A stretch of 64,000 bases of DNA from Isoetes taiwanensis (taxonomy: Eukaryota > Streptophyta > Lycopodiopsida > Isoetales > Isoetaceae): assembly GCA_021234155.1 (NCBI GenBank), contig JAJEKV010000002.1:33249123-33313122 (forward strand). The letters are read 5' to 3'. Positions 22,030-34,944 of this stretch are shown one piece after another; the stretch's first letter is position 1, and every line of letters starts with the position of its first letter. A program made the translations under genes and the position numbers. The notes under the pieces were generated by a model. It saw only the letters and a list, made by a program, of their open reading frames with translations, searched no databases and was not told the DNA's origin.

Positions 22030-25000
22030 TCTTTACCTCAGACTTCAGCCCCTTGGATCCTGCTGATTCGTTTTCTCATGTTCCTTTGGAACTCCAAGAA
22101 GAACTTGCAAAAATCAAAATTCCTTTGAGTTTAGCCACCATTTTGAAACTGTGTCTTGCTCTCAAGGACCAGTTGCCCCTTCCCACGGTTCTGGTTGGGG
22201 CTGTCGCTACCTCCACACCCACGGTACATGCCACGGTGGGCAATCAACAAGTCAACCATGTTCAAATTGACGGGGGTAGTGCTGTCAATCTTATCACTGA
22301 TAAGCTCCGAAAGCAAATGGGCATCCAACAACTTTACCGTGCCCCATATGACATCAAATTGGCTAATGGCCATATCACGCGCCCTCAAGGCGTCACGCCT
22401 CTTCTTCACATCAATATCGGCGACCTCAGATTCCCCTTGGAATTTGGTGTTTGGAAAGCTGGGGAAGATCCAGGTGATTATGAAATGTTGGTTGGCAGGC
22501 CTTTTCTCCGTCAGGCCAAAAGTATCCATTATTGGGCCACGGACCAGCTCGTCATTATAGATAGTCATCTCAATGCCACCATGGATTTGGAAACCGGCAA
22601 GATCATCTCGGTCGAACATGCTGAACCCTCTCTCTCAGACACCGATTCTGACGAAGCACAAAACATCTATCATGTACAGGCTCCCCCTGCGAGTCTGCCT
22701 CTGTCATCCTACCCTGAATATGTTGATCCGTGGGGAGAGATGACTCTCGATCAGAACCAGGCTGTGGCTGCTTTACTCGACCCCTACCTGGCTCCTTGCA
22801 ATTGCATCCAACGCATCGATCATTTTTCAGATACAGAACTTCCTCCTAACATGGTGGATGTCCATGCCGTCATGAAGCAACCAGTGCTTGATGATGCTCA
22901 GCAACCACTTTTTTTCACCACGCAGAATGCAGCTCATCCCATCCTGTTCCAACCTCCTGTTCATGTTGTTCAAGACACGGAAGTCATTCCACACATTCAG
23001 ATTCCTGAAGTGGAGATCGTGGACGTTGGCAACAATCAACCCGTCCGCCTTGCTGCCAATCTCCCGACCACCTATCGCAAATGCGCCAACACGCTTTTCA
23101 AAAAATTCAAACACATTTTTGCCTGGAGCTATAAAGATCTTCGGGGTATCAACAAAAACTTGGGGGAACTCACCATTCCTACCAAATCAGATGCACGTCC
23201 TGTCTAGCAATGACAGTACCGGCTCAACCCAAATTACCATGACCGCGTCAAGGCTGAAATATACAAACTTCTAGCTGCAGGTTTGATCTACGAGGTCAAA
23301 CATTCTGAATGGGTGAGCCCCATCGTCATTGCTCTCAAACACAACGGTAAGATCCGCGTTTGCGTGGACTATCGCAAACTCAATCAGGCCACGGAGCGTG
23401 ATCACTTCCCACTTCCCTTCTTCACGGACCGTGTTCGAAGAGGTCAGCCGTCATGAAATGTACTCCTTCATGGATGGTTTTTCAGGCTACAATCAAATTT
23501 CAATCAAAGAAGCTGATCAACTCAAGACTACCTTCACCACCCCGTGGGGCACTTTTGCCTACAAGGTGGTTCCTTTTGGGTTATCAAACTCTCCATCAAC
23601 GTTTCAACGCATCATGCTCTCGGTTTTTCATGATTATATGAAGGAGAAACCCTTTCTCCAGATTTTTCAAGATGACTTTTCCGCCTACAGTTCCATGGAT
23701 GACCACCTGGATAAATTAGAGCTCGTCTTTCAGAAATGTGATGAGTCTGGCATTAGTCTCAATCCTGAGAAATGCACCTTCTGCGTCACCTCTGGTGTTC
23801 TGTTAGGACATGTGGTCAGTAAAGCAGGTATCACCACGGATCCTGCTAAAATCAGTTGCGTGCTTAAAGCTCAAGCACCATCTAATATCAAGAAGACACA
23901 TTCTTTCCTGGGCAAGGTAAATTATTATTCCACCTTCATTCCTGGACTTGCAGCCATTGCTGATCCCATTCATAAACTCACGGGTGATGAATCCACTTGG
24001 GCTTGGAATTCCCGGTGGATCTTTGCTTTCAACAGGTTGAAGATTTTGCTTACTTAGGCCCCCGTGCTTGTTCCTCCTCAGTGGAACAAGCCTTTTCATG
24101 TTCATGTCGATGTCTCCGCATTTGCTATTGGTGCTGTCCTCTCACAAGCATTTGACGCGCACACAGATAAACCGAATCGTTATGCCAGCAAAAAACTCAA
24201 TCTGTTGGCGCGCAACTACTCGCCACCCCGGAGGGAGGCATTGGGCTTAATTTTTGTGTCCAACGCTTCCGTCATTATTTGTTGGGCGGTCGGATCAAAT
24301 TCTTTGTTGATCATCGGGCACTTCTTTATTTGATCAACAAGTCCACCCCCACGGGCGGATTGCTCGTTGGGTCCTTCATTGCAAGAATTCGCTCCTTTTG
24401 AAATCGTTCATAAAGCTGGCAAATCTCATGTTATACCAGATTATCTCTCCCGCATCCACACAGACAATCCCTCCACGGGTGTTTCAGATGCCTTTCCTGA
24501 CGCTCAACTGTTTTTGGTCACGGCCACGCCCCATTGGTTTCATAACTTTCAGCAATATCTCCTCACAGGTGCTCTTCCCGCTGAAGATCCCACGCTCTCT
24601 CGAGAAAAACTTCGATCCGCGCCACCGTCAATTCCTTCGTGTGAGGTCCGCGACTACACCATGGTTGCGGGCCATCTTTACAAACGTGGCAAAGATATGG
24701 TCCTCCGACGCTGTGTTCTTCCTCATGAAGTGCCCGATATCGTTCGACAAGCCCATGAAGGGCTTGGTGGTGGTCATTTTCACGGTGACACCACGGCATG
24801 CAAAATACTTCTCGCGAGGCTATTTACGGCCCACACTCTTCAAGGATGCCCACGCTCACGCCCGCACGTGTGATGTCTTTCAGCGTGTGGGTCGGCCCAC
24901 GACCCGTGACACACTCCCGTTGGCCCCGGCCGCCACGCCACTTCCCTTCAAAGAAATGGGGAATAGACTTTGTGGGGCCCATGGATCCTCCCGCGCACAC

Positions 25001-25696
25001 CCGTGTCCGCTACATTCCGTCATCACCGATTCACGCTACTAAGTGGGCGGAGGCTTGTGCACTTCCGCACAACACAGCCGCAAAGCACAACCAAGGTCCT
25101 CTATCGCACATCATCACGCTGCGTTTTGGCTGTCCCACGGGCCCGGTCGATTGATAGAGATGTTCATTTTGTCAATCACACCATCAAAGAGCCGACGGAT
25201 TATCTGGCTGATCCATCATCGCCAAAAGCACACCTTACTATCCTCAAGGGAATGGTTTGGCCGCAGTTGGCAAGACAAGTTACCTACTATTCTTTGGGCT
25301 TACAAGCTGCTTTTTCAAGATAGCTCTTGGTCACACTCCTTTTAAGTTGGTTTATGGTCAAGAAGCCTTGATGCCCTTTGAATATGTTCTTCCGACACTA
25401 AATCTTTGCATGATAAACATCTGAGAGCCAAAACTTTTCAAGAAGGTGATTTGGTTTTACTTTATGATTCTCGTTACAAAAATTTTCGAGGGAAGTTAAA
25501 GTTCAGATGGCTTGGTCCTTATCAAATCGTTCAAGTTGTACAACCCAAATGCGTTTTCAAAATTTGGCGAAATTAGATGGCACTCCATTACCTACACTGG
25601 TTAATGGCTTTTAGCCTAAAACAATTTCATCGAGAAGATCTGAGGCATCATACACATGATGCACAACAACATTCTGACTCCACAGATAGTGACTAA
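22030..25696 (+). pseudogene. pol: pol, copy 1: protease-RT-RNase H-integrase
   Basis: The protease lies in a long open stretch to 23,207 with active site IDGGSAVNLI (Asp codon 22,269-22,271) and MLVGRPFLRQ. RT follows after stops near 23,205-23,213: VCVDYRKLNQAT, FMDGFSGYNQI, FGLSNSPSTF and catalytic FQDDFSAY (DD at 23,671-23,676), with Phe in place of the usual Tyr. RNase H starts at 24,061 after a TAG and is frameshifted at several points. Integrase keeps HFHGDTTACK and later the C-terminal GPY module (WLGPYQIVQV, about 25,510), but copy 1 has many private breaks from 23,400 on, mostly where copy 2 has CAG or CTG. Both copies lack the integrase segment around the catalytic Glu. Dead as written. 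Confidence 0.85.
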
Positions 25697-26377
25697 AGCG
25701 GCATATTTATATTTATAGTAGAGGCGAAAAACAAAAGTGGGCATTGCCCATATACATCCGCTATGAGCAGAGCCCTATTTACAAAATGGGCAGAGCCCTA
25801 TTTACAAAATCCTAAGTTAAAACCACCCTACTCGGGTTTGGGAGCGAGAGGTTATCGCGGGAGGATGTGGTAGAGGTTTTGCTTTCAGGATCCCAGCGGA
25901 TCAAACACCACCTCCATGGCATTAAATCGGTGGTCGGGATGCTCACCCATCCCAATGCACCACCCGATCCATAGGAATACCGCGGTTCACGGCATTTCCG
26001 AGGTCAAGATCATTCATCTTATAGGTACTTCGAGTTGCCTATCTTAAATGACATTCCTTCCTTTCAAGCCCGTCGGAAATTAATGTTTGTACCTTCGCCA
26101 GCTGTCACCTCCGATTGTTCATTCAAGTCTCATCTCCATCGTTCATCGCTTCTCCCTTAATTACTTGGGGACTTAGCCAAATTTTTTGCCTCTCAACCGA
26201 CTTCTTCGCATCTATCGCCACCTGGCACCATCAACGGTTGCTGTTCATTCTACTCACGCCCCTTCGCCACACCTTGTGCGCCCTAAAACCTTTTCGTCTA
26301 TCTTCGTTTTCGTCTTCTGCTCTCCGCCCTCCGGCTTCTCACATCCGCTCTTCCAGTTACTCTCAACGCTCTTCGCC

Positions 26378-29335
26378 ATGGCCGCTCCACCCAAATTCCC
26401 TCAACTTCAAGCTTCTGCTCCACGGGATCCGGCTCTTTTTGACTCAGTAATTTTCTCAACACCCACCTTTCGCGATGCCCTAGCAGGTCCCAGTCGTGCC
26501 GTTGCGGAACGCCATGGGCTTTATGAATTTTCCAAGCAAGAACTTCCTGCACCAAATCCGGCGCAACTCATGCAGTTCGTCGCTCATATGATCAACACCA
26601 CAGATGGATACGCCACCAAGGTCGATCAGACCACCATTTTGCTTACAACCGGACTGCTTTCTCAGGTATTCCAGATTCCTCTTCATAGACCTTCTTTATT
26701 GCCTTACAGGAACAGGATGTCTCTCAGTATGGCCAAGCTCCTTATCAGGCCAACACCCATCGGCTCACAAACATTGCAAAGACCCACGATACTTTTGTAA
26801 AGTTCCTGTGGCGCAAATTCTATGGGTATTCCATCAAGAATACCCACATCAATAAACCGTTCTACAACGTTGTTGTTATGGCTATCTACTCCCCTCATTC
26901 TATTGATTGGCCACAAATTTTGTTCCTCAGACTTCTCCATGAAATTGACCGCATCAGAGCTGCCCCTTCTTCTGGCTTGGAAACCACTGTGGGTGCTCAT
27001 CTTCAAGCACTCATCCGTCATTGTCTTCCTCTTCCCGTTCCTGGGTCCCCTTCCACTTCTCGTGCATCCACTCATCAAACCTTTCATTCCCTTCCTCACA
27101 ACCAGCAGGCTGAAACTTCACGCCCTCCTCTTAATCCTGGTCATGTTCAAAACAACGCCAAGCCTATTTCTGTCTCTTCTTCCTCCACGGAATCCATACC
27201 CACAACTTCTCATCAAAATTCTCGGGCGTCCACGGACCCATCACCAACGGGGCCTGCCCCTCCACCTTCTCGCCAAGTCCCAGTATCAATACCAAAGAAG
27301 ATGTCCAAGCTGTTGTTCTCAAGCTACAGGACTCACAAGAAGTCTTCATGAATGGTGTTCAAGCCTACATGGAGGCCACGGAAGCAATTCATAGGGATCT
27401 CCAAGATGCCACCACGCACGTTCAATCCCTGGAAGAAAAACTTCAACAGAAGCACGAGGCTCTTTTACAGGCCCGTGAAGCTCTCAAGACTGCACAAGAC
27501 CAGACCACCCTCCTTGCTGATCAACAGGCTCAGTTACAATCCACAATTCAAGAATTGCTCGAGCAGGTCAAAGACAAGGATAAACTCCTTGGCGACAAGG
27601 ATACAGCCCTTGCAGATCTTCAAACCCTGTACACTGAGCTCTCTCAGAATTACAATACTCAACTTCAAGAGCTCAATGAGCGCAACGAGCAGCTCCCCTC
27701 TCTCCAAGGCCAACTGACCACGCTGCAAAATCAGGTCACATCTCTTGGACTTCGGCTTACGTAAGCCGCGAACAAAAAAATAATTGATGATGCAGAGATT
27801 GCCACGCTTCGACTCCATACTCCTGGGCAATCCTCTTCACATGGCATGCTTCCTCACAGACGGTTCCGTGATCAATCACGTCTCCTGCTCGAAAAGGATA
27901 ATAAGATCCGCGACCTAGAACATCAACTCCAGCAAGCTGTTCAATCGGCAGAAGAAGCCCAAAATAAACAAGAGGGCTATATTGATATTGCTAGCTGCAT
28001 TCCTGTGGATTTCTCTACTCCTTCCAGTTATCTGGATTATGTGGTTGCCCGACGCCACCTTTTTCTTCTGAAGTGGTATGCGGCAGACGGCCAGGTTAAT
28101 GCACAGCCACTACGCAGTGCGGATTTTCTAAGGATCTGGCCGGACCTTTCTGTCGAAGACAAAGGTTTACTCTGTGCCCTCTTAGTATTTGATCAAATCA
28201 ACTGTGAAGATCCTGATTTGGTCATCTTCCGAGTTGTTCAACCAATGGCGTTATTTTTCATGATTTTTATTTGGCTGATACACAAGATAAATTCAGAGAT
28301 GAGGCACATAGAATTTTTCAAGGCAACCCCATGCTCACTGGTTGTTATTGGACACGAACCCATATTTACAGGATCATGATCGGTCTCACACTCTTGGAAC
28401 AGAGTACATGCCTGAGCTTGCTCATCACTTACCTCTGTGGCAAGCAGAAACGCTGGAACAGGTGCGGAAGAATTTAGCGTATCCTAGGGATCTTCAGTTT
28501 GCACAAATTTATATGCAGCATTTAGGAGGGTACAATCAACTGCGTGCCCTTCTGGAAAGCAAGACCATACCCACGGGTTGGGTTAATCCTCCCCGTCTAT
28601 ACTCGACTCTACGCCCATTGGGACCCGGTGGTGCCGTGCTCTGTAGACCTTGTTCGTGAATTCAGGGAGCAGGCTCAGCAGCCCACGCTCACGGGCATGG
28701 CTCATTCTCCATATGCTTCATTAGGTGTACCTCCACGCCCAAGGTTTCTCACCTCAGACTGGCATCTTCCCTTTTGGACCAAGGTCCTGGACGGCCATGC
28801 TGGGTGGACTCCTCCTCATATTTCCACGGACCTCCGCTGGGATCCACGTTTTGTTCGACGCTCAAATTGGGAGAATGGTGCCACTTTGGACCACACAGAA
28901 AATTGGATCTACCTCCCAAATGAGCGTGGATGGCAGACGCCAAGTCATGCAGTCCACGGTCTGGATACCTTTTTGACAAATGCTGCCACCTCCCCGGATC
29001 CCTCAGTTCATCGACAAGCAGGCTTCTGTGCTGCTTTAAAGTGCCTTCTAATCAGCTCTCTAAATCGATAGCTCCTTATCTTTTATTGCAACCCCAATGC
29101 GGCGGTGCCTTCCGGACTCGACACGCCTTCTCATGGAATGCCGGTTTGTACCTGCTTTGCAGCACACCGCCCTTGAAGACATGGTGCGCTCGGGATTTCT
29201 CATTGGCGCTCATCCCGCCATCGGTCTCAACACTCCTGCGACTCTTCGAACCGCCAAGATCTCATTGGCAACTATCATAATGGCCCCGCCCTCATACTTT
29301 CGTGAGGATGAATTTGAGATTCTTTGGGTTTAGCC
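26378..29335 (+). pseudogene. Extra ORF3, copy 1 (frameshifted)
   Basis: Same protein as the better-preserved copy at 43,543: ATG at 26,378 (MAAPPKFPQLQASAPRD), N-terminal globular part, Ser/Pro linker, long coiled coil (27,348-27,760 region) and C-terminal domain. Frame breaks at about 26,697, 27,230-27,300, 27,745, 28,370, 28,593 and later mostly fall where copy 2 reads CAG or CTG. It lies between pol and the polypurine tract on the sense strand. It is not gag, pol or a recognisable envelope. Confidence 0.7.
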
Positions 29336-29378
29336 ATCGAAACACTTCCCCTTTTCTTCACCCCCGAAAGTGTCGTTT

Positions 29379-29388
29379 GGTGGGGGAG
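29379..29388 (+). promoter_or_regulatory. Polypurine tract, copy 1
   Basis: GGTGGGGGAG immediately upstream of the 3' LTR; primes plus-strand DNA synthesis. Copy 2 has two more G residues. Confidence 0.85.
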
Positions 29389-29990
29389 TGTTAGTCCCCT
29401 GACGCCCCGGCACAGGACTATTCATGCACACAACGGACCAGGTCAAGGCCAAGGATCCACAGTCAGGTGTAGGTCAGTCATCAAAGGCCCCGCAGACGCC
29501 CAAGCCGCCAGCCAAGCCGCAGACCACGCAGAAGGCCACGGGCACGAAGAGGTCGAGAGCAGACAAGTGATGGGCCGTCACCGCCAGCGTCAGCGTCAGC
29601 GTGACTTCAGGCACCTCAAGAGGCACCACTAGCATTCCTGCAAATCGGGCCTCCTTCCGTGAGCTCGACGCAGAGATCCGGCGGTGTCTATATTGGGCCA
29701 AAGGCCATTGTACTATATATTTGAGTAGAGCTAGCATTCACAAGCCGGATGAGTTTTGGTCTTATCTCATACGCTTTCTCTCGATTTCGAGAGCTCATGT
29801 ATCACAATTGATATCAAAGAGTTTTGTTCTCTTCATTGTGTTCTTCATTATTCTCCTTGTTTTTTCTCTTTTCCCTTCCTCAGTTTCTTTTGCAAATCCC
29901 GCGTGACACAGCTACCGGATTCTCCTGTTTGATCCACGGGTCCTCACAGAGGGCTGTCTTGCAGGAGTTCCCGAACCTAGACCCTAAACG
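29389..29990 (+). repeat. 3' LTR, copy 1
   Basis: Matches the LTR at 46,565-47,167 except for changes such as CCTG to CCCC, CCAGG to CCGTG and TCTGACAG to TCCGGCGG, at CAG/CTG sites. The end reads AAACGACTTC where copy 2 has AAACAGCTTC. Confidence 0.9.
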
Positions 29991-30059
29991 ACTTCAAATA
30001 TCCAAAATTTTTCTCGACTTTTTGTTGGCTGCTGCATTTGGAAGAGAGTGTCATTTGCC
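29991..30059 (-). pseudogene. Disrupted host exon, 5' part (unit 1 copy)
   Basis: Duplicate of 47,168-47,236. Continues the minus-strand frame that ends at 19,096 on the other side of the element. Contains CTG-to-CTCG and CTG-to-CCG differences from unit 2, which break the frame here. Confidence 0.4.
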
Positions 30060-30261
30060 CCGCTTTTATTTTTATCTAAAGAACACATAATATGTGTATC
30101 ATTTGCAAGGTTCAGATTGATAAGCAGTGGAAGGTGATTGATGAAGATAGACTACATCAAACATGCTAACTATCCCATTTATTAGCTGTCGTTAGGGGAT
30201 TCCGATGCAAAATAGACGACATTTGATATGATGGAATAATATTGCAGGTTTTCTCATGTAA

Positions 30262-31130
30262 CCTCTCCCTATCTTTGGTAATGGATGTCTACACATGAAA
30301 GAGGTGCATCAATATAGTCTCATGGCAGCTAACCTATATCCTCCTTATGCATATCACTCTTATTCGATTTTGCGATGTGAACAAAGTATTCATCTATTAC
30401 TATTACTCTGTTTGTTTTGAATATAGCCTCGTTATGCAGTAGATATCCATTTGCAATTTTGTTTTCATCAACACTAAATGATTCTCTGTATATAGATTGG
30501 TCCTCTTTACAATGCGAAGCTCTTGCACAAGAAGATCTTTGGATCTTAAATATGAAACAAATGACATTTAAAACTAATGACATTACCTCAAATCAAAGCT
30601 TCATAACCTATAGTATTGATTCACCTGGTATGTTGGCAAAGATATGGTTGCAATGACTTGAAGAATAAGATGGGTTCAAGTCCCAATAATATATGCTATT
30701 GTTACATTATTATATGCATAAGATGCATCTTTTAACATGTTAGTTTCGAAGGGTCTATAACGTCTTCATTCTCATAAATCTTCATAGTTTTCTTTAATGT
30801 CTATTTTTTTTAATGGCTTCTCCATACGGCATTGACGTAAAGGCAGCGAGAACCCTATTTCTATTCTCCAAAACTGTATAATATATGTATAAAATCAACA
30901 TCTTATGGTATTTTGCAAACCTCGTTATATAGTATTCCAAAACTTGTACAACTATACCCCACAAACGAGGATTGCTATCTATGGTCTAGATTGAGGAATA
31001 ACATGCAAATATGCCCATCCAACAGCTCTTGATGCCCGGAGTCACCTCTCGTGTAAATATGCACCCAAACCAAAGGGGGTTTCAGGGGGATTTTAAGTTA
31101 AAGATTAAAGGTTGTGTATGATATATGGTT
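30262..31130 (+). repeat. R1 dispersed repeat, copy c (unit 1)
   Basis: Matches copy b (reverse strand) over 30,262-30,800 and copies a and d over 30,720-31,100. ORFs on both strands in 30,329-30,656 are conserved with copy b. Contains GGGTTCAAGTCCC (about 30,672), similar to a tRNA T-arm/B box. Class unresolved. Confidence 0.75.
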
Positions 31131-32759
31131 TGTTTGGTTTCTAACTAAATATAAGATTACTAGAAAAAAAAAATTGGAATTATCTATGTTTTTTAGATGG
31201 GTTTTTCAGGGTGGGTTTTCCGGCGATGGGTCAACGTGAGGAAAGGGGCGATGGCTTTGGACAAGTGGGCTTGGAGCTGATGGAATCAACTGGGGAAGGA
31301 GCGGCAGGTAAGTACGTGTGTTGTAGGCATTTCGTTTTTTACCAAATGCATTCTTTAAGTTCGATTCCAAACGAGCTTTTCTTCGGCCCCCGTAAGGCCA
31401 AATTCTTCAAGAAGCAGAAGGGTCTAGCCATGTCTGCATCTTGGCTTCAATCCAGGTACGCCACTGTTATCTTATGATTCGGGCATGCCTATTGAAGCAG
31501 CCCACACCTTATCTTACGATCTTATGATTCTGGCATGAGATGGTTCTGCTATAGGTTGTTCTATCCAAAATGGTGAAAAGGGCACCTCTTCTCTCATGGG
31601 CGAATTTGCCCCAAATTTTAAACCACCGGATCTGTCTCAATTTCGACAAATCTGCAAGTCAAACAGAAATTTTCCTTTCCAAATTATTTTTCCAGAGATG
31701 GAGCAACCCTAGATTTTAAAACTTGCCAATGCTGGCCAGAATTGATCCGGTGGGATTGTTATTTGCAAAGTCTATATGAAAGCTTGAAGACAAATCACCT
31801 ATGCTACTGGGGAGCTCGACAGTAAGCTGTCTGTTGTAAAGCTCCAGTCTTCTTAGATTTAGCAAATTCATAGGCCCAACAATTCTGTTCGCTTCTTCTT
31901 TTACTAGTGCTCGGGAAAGTATGGGTCAATTTAGGCATTATATCACAGAGACAAAGCTATTTTACACTGTGGCCTCAGCAAAGTACTGACAATATTGACG
32001 CAGATGGCTCTTCTGGCTTTGTCTCCAAGGCATTCCGTAAACAGGGAGGTTTCTCGCTGAGGAGAAACAAATAACCCTAAACTGATGTCTCTGCCTACAA
32101 ATAACCCTAAATCGATGTCTCTGCTTAATTATTGCAATCACATTGTCTATGTTAGCTTTGTCTTGAATTGAAAAGAGAGCCATAGATTGGTGGTTTAGGG
32201 TTTCTTTCTCGTGAAGCTTCAACATACAGAATTTAGAGCCATCACTTTAGCCTGCATTAAAAACCTAATATTCAGAGCCATCACTTTAGAGGTCTCTGGA
32301 GCATTTTAATTTTATTTATTGAGGCCTGTTGCATGCACCCAAATGATAGGTTTGCTCTGCCTTGATAAGTGATCAGTCTAAAGTTTTTCTTTGCAACACA
32401 TCTGGTCTGTCATAGGCCAATCGAGATGTTTGTCATAGGCCAATCGAGTCATCTCTGCTTTTACCAAAATTGTCCAAGATCTACTGAAGAAACAACAAAT
32501 TTATGAGATACCAAGATGCTTACTATTCTGACGGACCTCTCTAAAGTGAGGATTCCTATTATAATGACCTCTCTTCTCCATGCTTTGAGTCGAAGCTCTA
32601 CAAATATGTTATTTCAGCTACATGTATTAAGAGGACGACACAAAGATTGTCTTTTACATATGGAACTTCTTATTTTGCTACTAGCACGCTGGAAGCTAGG
32701 TTGCATTTCAAGCAGTGGTGTCAATTGCAACAACTAGTTACCTAACAACTAGTTACCTA
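31131..32759. other. No firm gene; possible short exons
   Basis: A plus-strand ATG at 31,226 opens MGQREERGDGFGQVGLELME and ends at a strong donor (GGCAG|GTAAGT, 31,307), but the donor is altered in unit 2. Plus frame 31,887-32,067 ends TDNIDADGSSGFVSKAFRKQ and continues to a stop without an ATG. Small duplications: AGAGCCATCACTTTAG (32,236 and 32,275) and CAACTAGTTACCTA (32,730 and 32,746). None is firm. Confidence 0.35.
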
Positions 32760-33372
32760 GCATATGCAATGACTTGAAGGATAAGATGGGTTCAAGTCCC
32801 AATAATATATGCTATTGTTACATTATTATATGCATAAGATGCATCTTTTAACATGTTAGTTCCAAAGGGTCTATAACGTCTTCATTCTCATATCTTCATA
32901 GTTTTTTTTTAATGTCTTTTTTTTTTTTTTTTTTTTTTTTTAATGGCTTTCCATACGGGGAGTTGGCGTAGGGGCAGCGAGAACCCTTTTATATTCTCTA
33001 AAACTATATAATATATGTAAAAAATCAACATCATTAGGTACATTGTCTCAAACCTTATAGTATTTTGCAAACCTCGTTATATAGTATACCAAAACTTGCA
33101 CAACTATACCCCACAAACGAGGATTGCTATCTATAGTCTAGATTGAGGAATAACATGCAAATATGCTCATCCAACAGCTCTCGATGCCCGGAGTCACCTC
33201 TCGTGTGAATTTGCCCATTGTATGGGTCCCATGACCTATTGGTCTCCGTGGACGTTAAAAAAACTATTCTATTCTATTCTATTCTATTCCTTTAACACAT
33301 TTCGTAATCTAACCTTACATTTTTGCTAGAAATGCATAACATATTTCGTAACCTAGCCTTAATACATCCTTA
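32760..33372 (+). repeat. R1 dispersed repeat, copy d (unit 1), split by the Helitron
   Basis: Starts near GCAATGACTTGAAGGATAAG. Contains the R1 core, a T-run (32,920-32,942), a LINE-A-type 3' end with (ATTCT)n at 33,220-33,290, then AACACATTTCGTAATC... as in copy a. It stops at TAATACATCCTTA where the Helitron 3' end begins. Confidence 0.75.
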
Positions 33373-33522
33373 CTAGAAACGTGTGCCCGGCGATGCCGGG
33401 CATTATCATGAACGTGTAAGACGGATAGTTGCAATCGAGTTCTCATATGCAATAGAATGTCATAGATGTAATATGTAACATTTATGGATATGCTCCTACA
33501 CACTTTCCAGTGGCTCACATTT

Positions 33523-34010
33523 GCACATAAAGAGGCATGGAAGAATCACATCCATTCGCACTGGTGCACACTGCCTCAGAATTGAAAAAGGCAAATGGGA
33601 CCATAGGGAACGTGCAAGGTATGTCAATGTTGCCAGGTGGGAGCTATTGAAGATGAATGCTATACTCCTCAGCTTCACCCAGCATTTATGATGACTCGAT
33701 TACACCTTATGGACTGCTAAATGTGCTCCTGCGAACACCTGTAGTAATGGCATTATCATCCTATATCTTGGAGGTTCTCGACATGCAAGATGAAATATAT
33801 TTTGCATCATCATATTAATAAGTACAAATGTACAATCTAGCAGCAATTCTATTATTGTTAAAGCTTTTCCCTTGAAAACCCTTTGGGGCGGGGTTCTTTT
33901 AATCCTACAAAGTATAGTTTTGTTGTGCTCTTTTCCTTATATTGGATCCAATAGACACGCTGGTGCCCGTGGACAATAAAAGTCAATTCAGTTCAGTTCA
34001 ATTTAATTCT
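33523..34010 (+). mobile_element. LINE-A 3' fragment nested in the Helitron (unit 1)
   Basis: Encodes HIKRHGRITSIRTGAHCLRI, matching the C-terminus of LINE-A (MKRRRLIASIHTGAHHLRI, minus strand near 13,860). It continues through the 3' UTR foldback (33,849-33,917) to GTGGACAATAAAA and an AGTTC-type tail. Diverged from the full LINE-A. Confidence 0.75.
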
Positions 34011-34641
34011 TACTGATTATGCATTCGTTAAAAACATTCCAAAAGGTTTATAAGGGAGCATTAGTCGTATGTGAGTATGGCAGTAATGGTACTTGTATAT
34101 TTATAGTGCTTTGGTTTTATGGAAGTGCATAAATGTAATTGGTGCATTATATATCTAGCTTCCATCTGAACAAAATTTACAATGTTTAATGTCGGCATCG
34201 TAAAGGGTGGTTGAGTGTAATCCTACATGGGGTACTATGTACAATCATATTGTAAGGATGAACCAACTTGATGAATACTATCACCCAGCATCAAAGGCTT
34301 TGTTTTGCAATGGTGGAGATGTTTGAATGACTCCTTGAATGTAAAAAGGCCATGCAGTTAACAATATACATCTAAATTAAAGAAATGTGTTGTTCTATAT
34401 AAATCCGAGATATGATTTTGTTGCATAGAAATAATGGACACTCAATAAATGCGGTGGAAAATGAGTGTAAGTAATATTTTGACTTGTATGCTTTCGGAAG
34501 ATCAAAACAATTCATGAAATATCCCAAACTTATAAACTTACAAATTAAATAAGGTAGGTTAACAAATCCGATACAAATGCCACTCTCACCAAAATAATAT
34601 ACTCAGAGTTCAATTTCTAACTTTGCAAGCAGAAGTATGTC

Positions 34642-34944
34642 ATGTATAGAACCAAAACACTTCAAATTTCGTGGAACTTATTAGAAGTTGGTGGGTCATA
34701 CCGACTGGCTAATTTGAGCATTGAGCAAGGAAAAATGAAGAATATAAGGTGTTGTTTTATACGTGGAAATCCAATTGCAAACATCCTTCTGCCCGAACAG
34801 GACTTCCAACTGCTTGGTGTATCAAGACATCACTTGTCTGAATTCCTAAATACTTTTAAGGGAATAATGAAGGATGTAAATATTTCAGTTTCATCAGCAT
34901 ATTATGCATTTAAAGACAATGTTGATCGCAACAAAATTATCTGA
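34642..34944 (+). other. Open frame in the Helitron, unit 1 copy
   Basis: Identical in translation to 51,814-52,116 (100 codons); see that entry. Confidence 0.3.

Larger units (their letters stand above)
19240..29990 (+). mobile_element. Ty3-type LTR retrotransposon with extra ORF3, copy 1
   Basis: Complete structure of 10.75 kb: 603-bp LTR, PBS, gag, pol in the order protease-RT-RNaseH-integrase, an additional sense-strand ORF3, polypurine tract, 3' LTR. Integrase downstream of RNase H makes it Ty3-type; the absence of a chromodomain and the RNase H/integrase style suggest the Athila/Tat side. All ORFs are broken, many at positions that are intact in copy 2. It sits in a minus-strand host exon with a 5-bp target duplication. 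The left part from 19,385 onward belongs to the duplicated 17-kb unit. Confidence 0.9.

Noticed and set aside
30668-30690. tRNA gene or tRNA-derived SINE head in R1
   Set aside because: Only a B-box-like GGGTTCAAGTCCC is present. No A box at the right spacing and no cloverleaf can be drawn.
31211-31477. 88-codon plus ORF starting at 31,211
   Set aside because: It begins with GTG, is altered in the duplicate, and only its first part up to a GTAAGT donor is exon-like.
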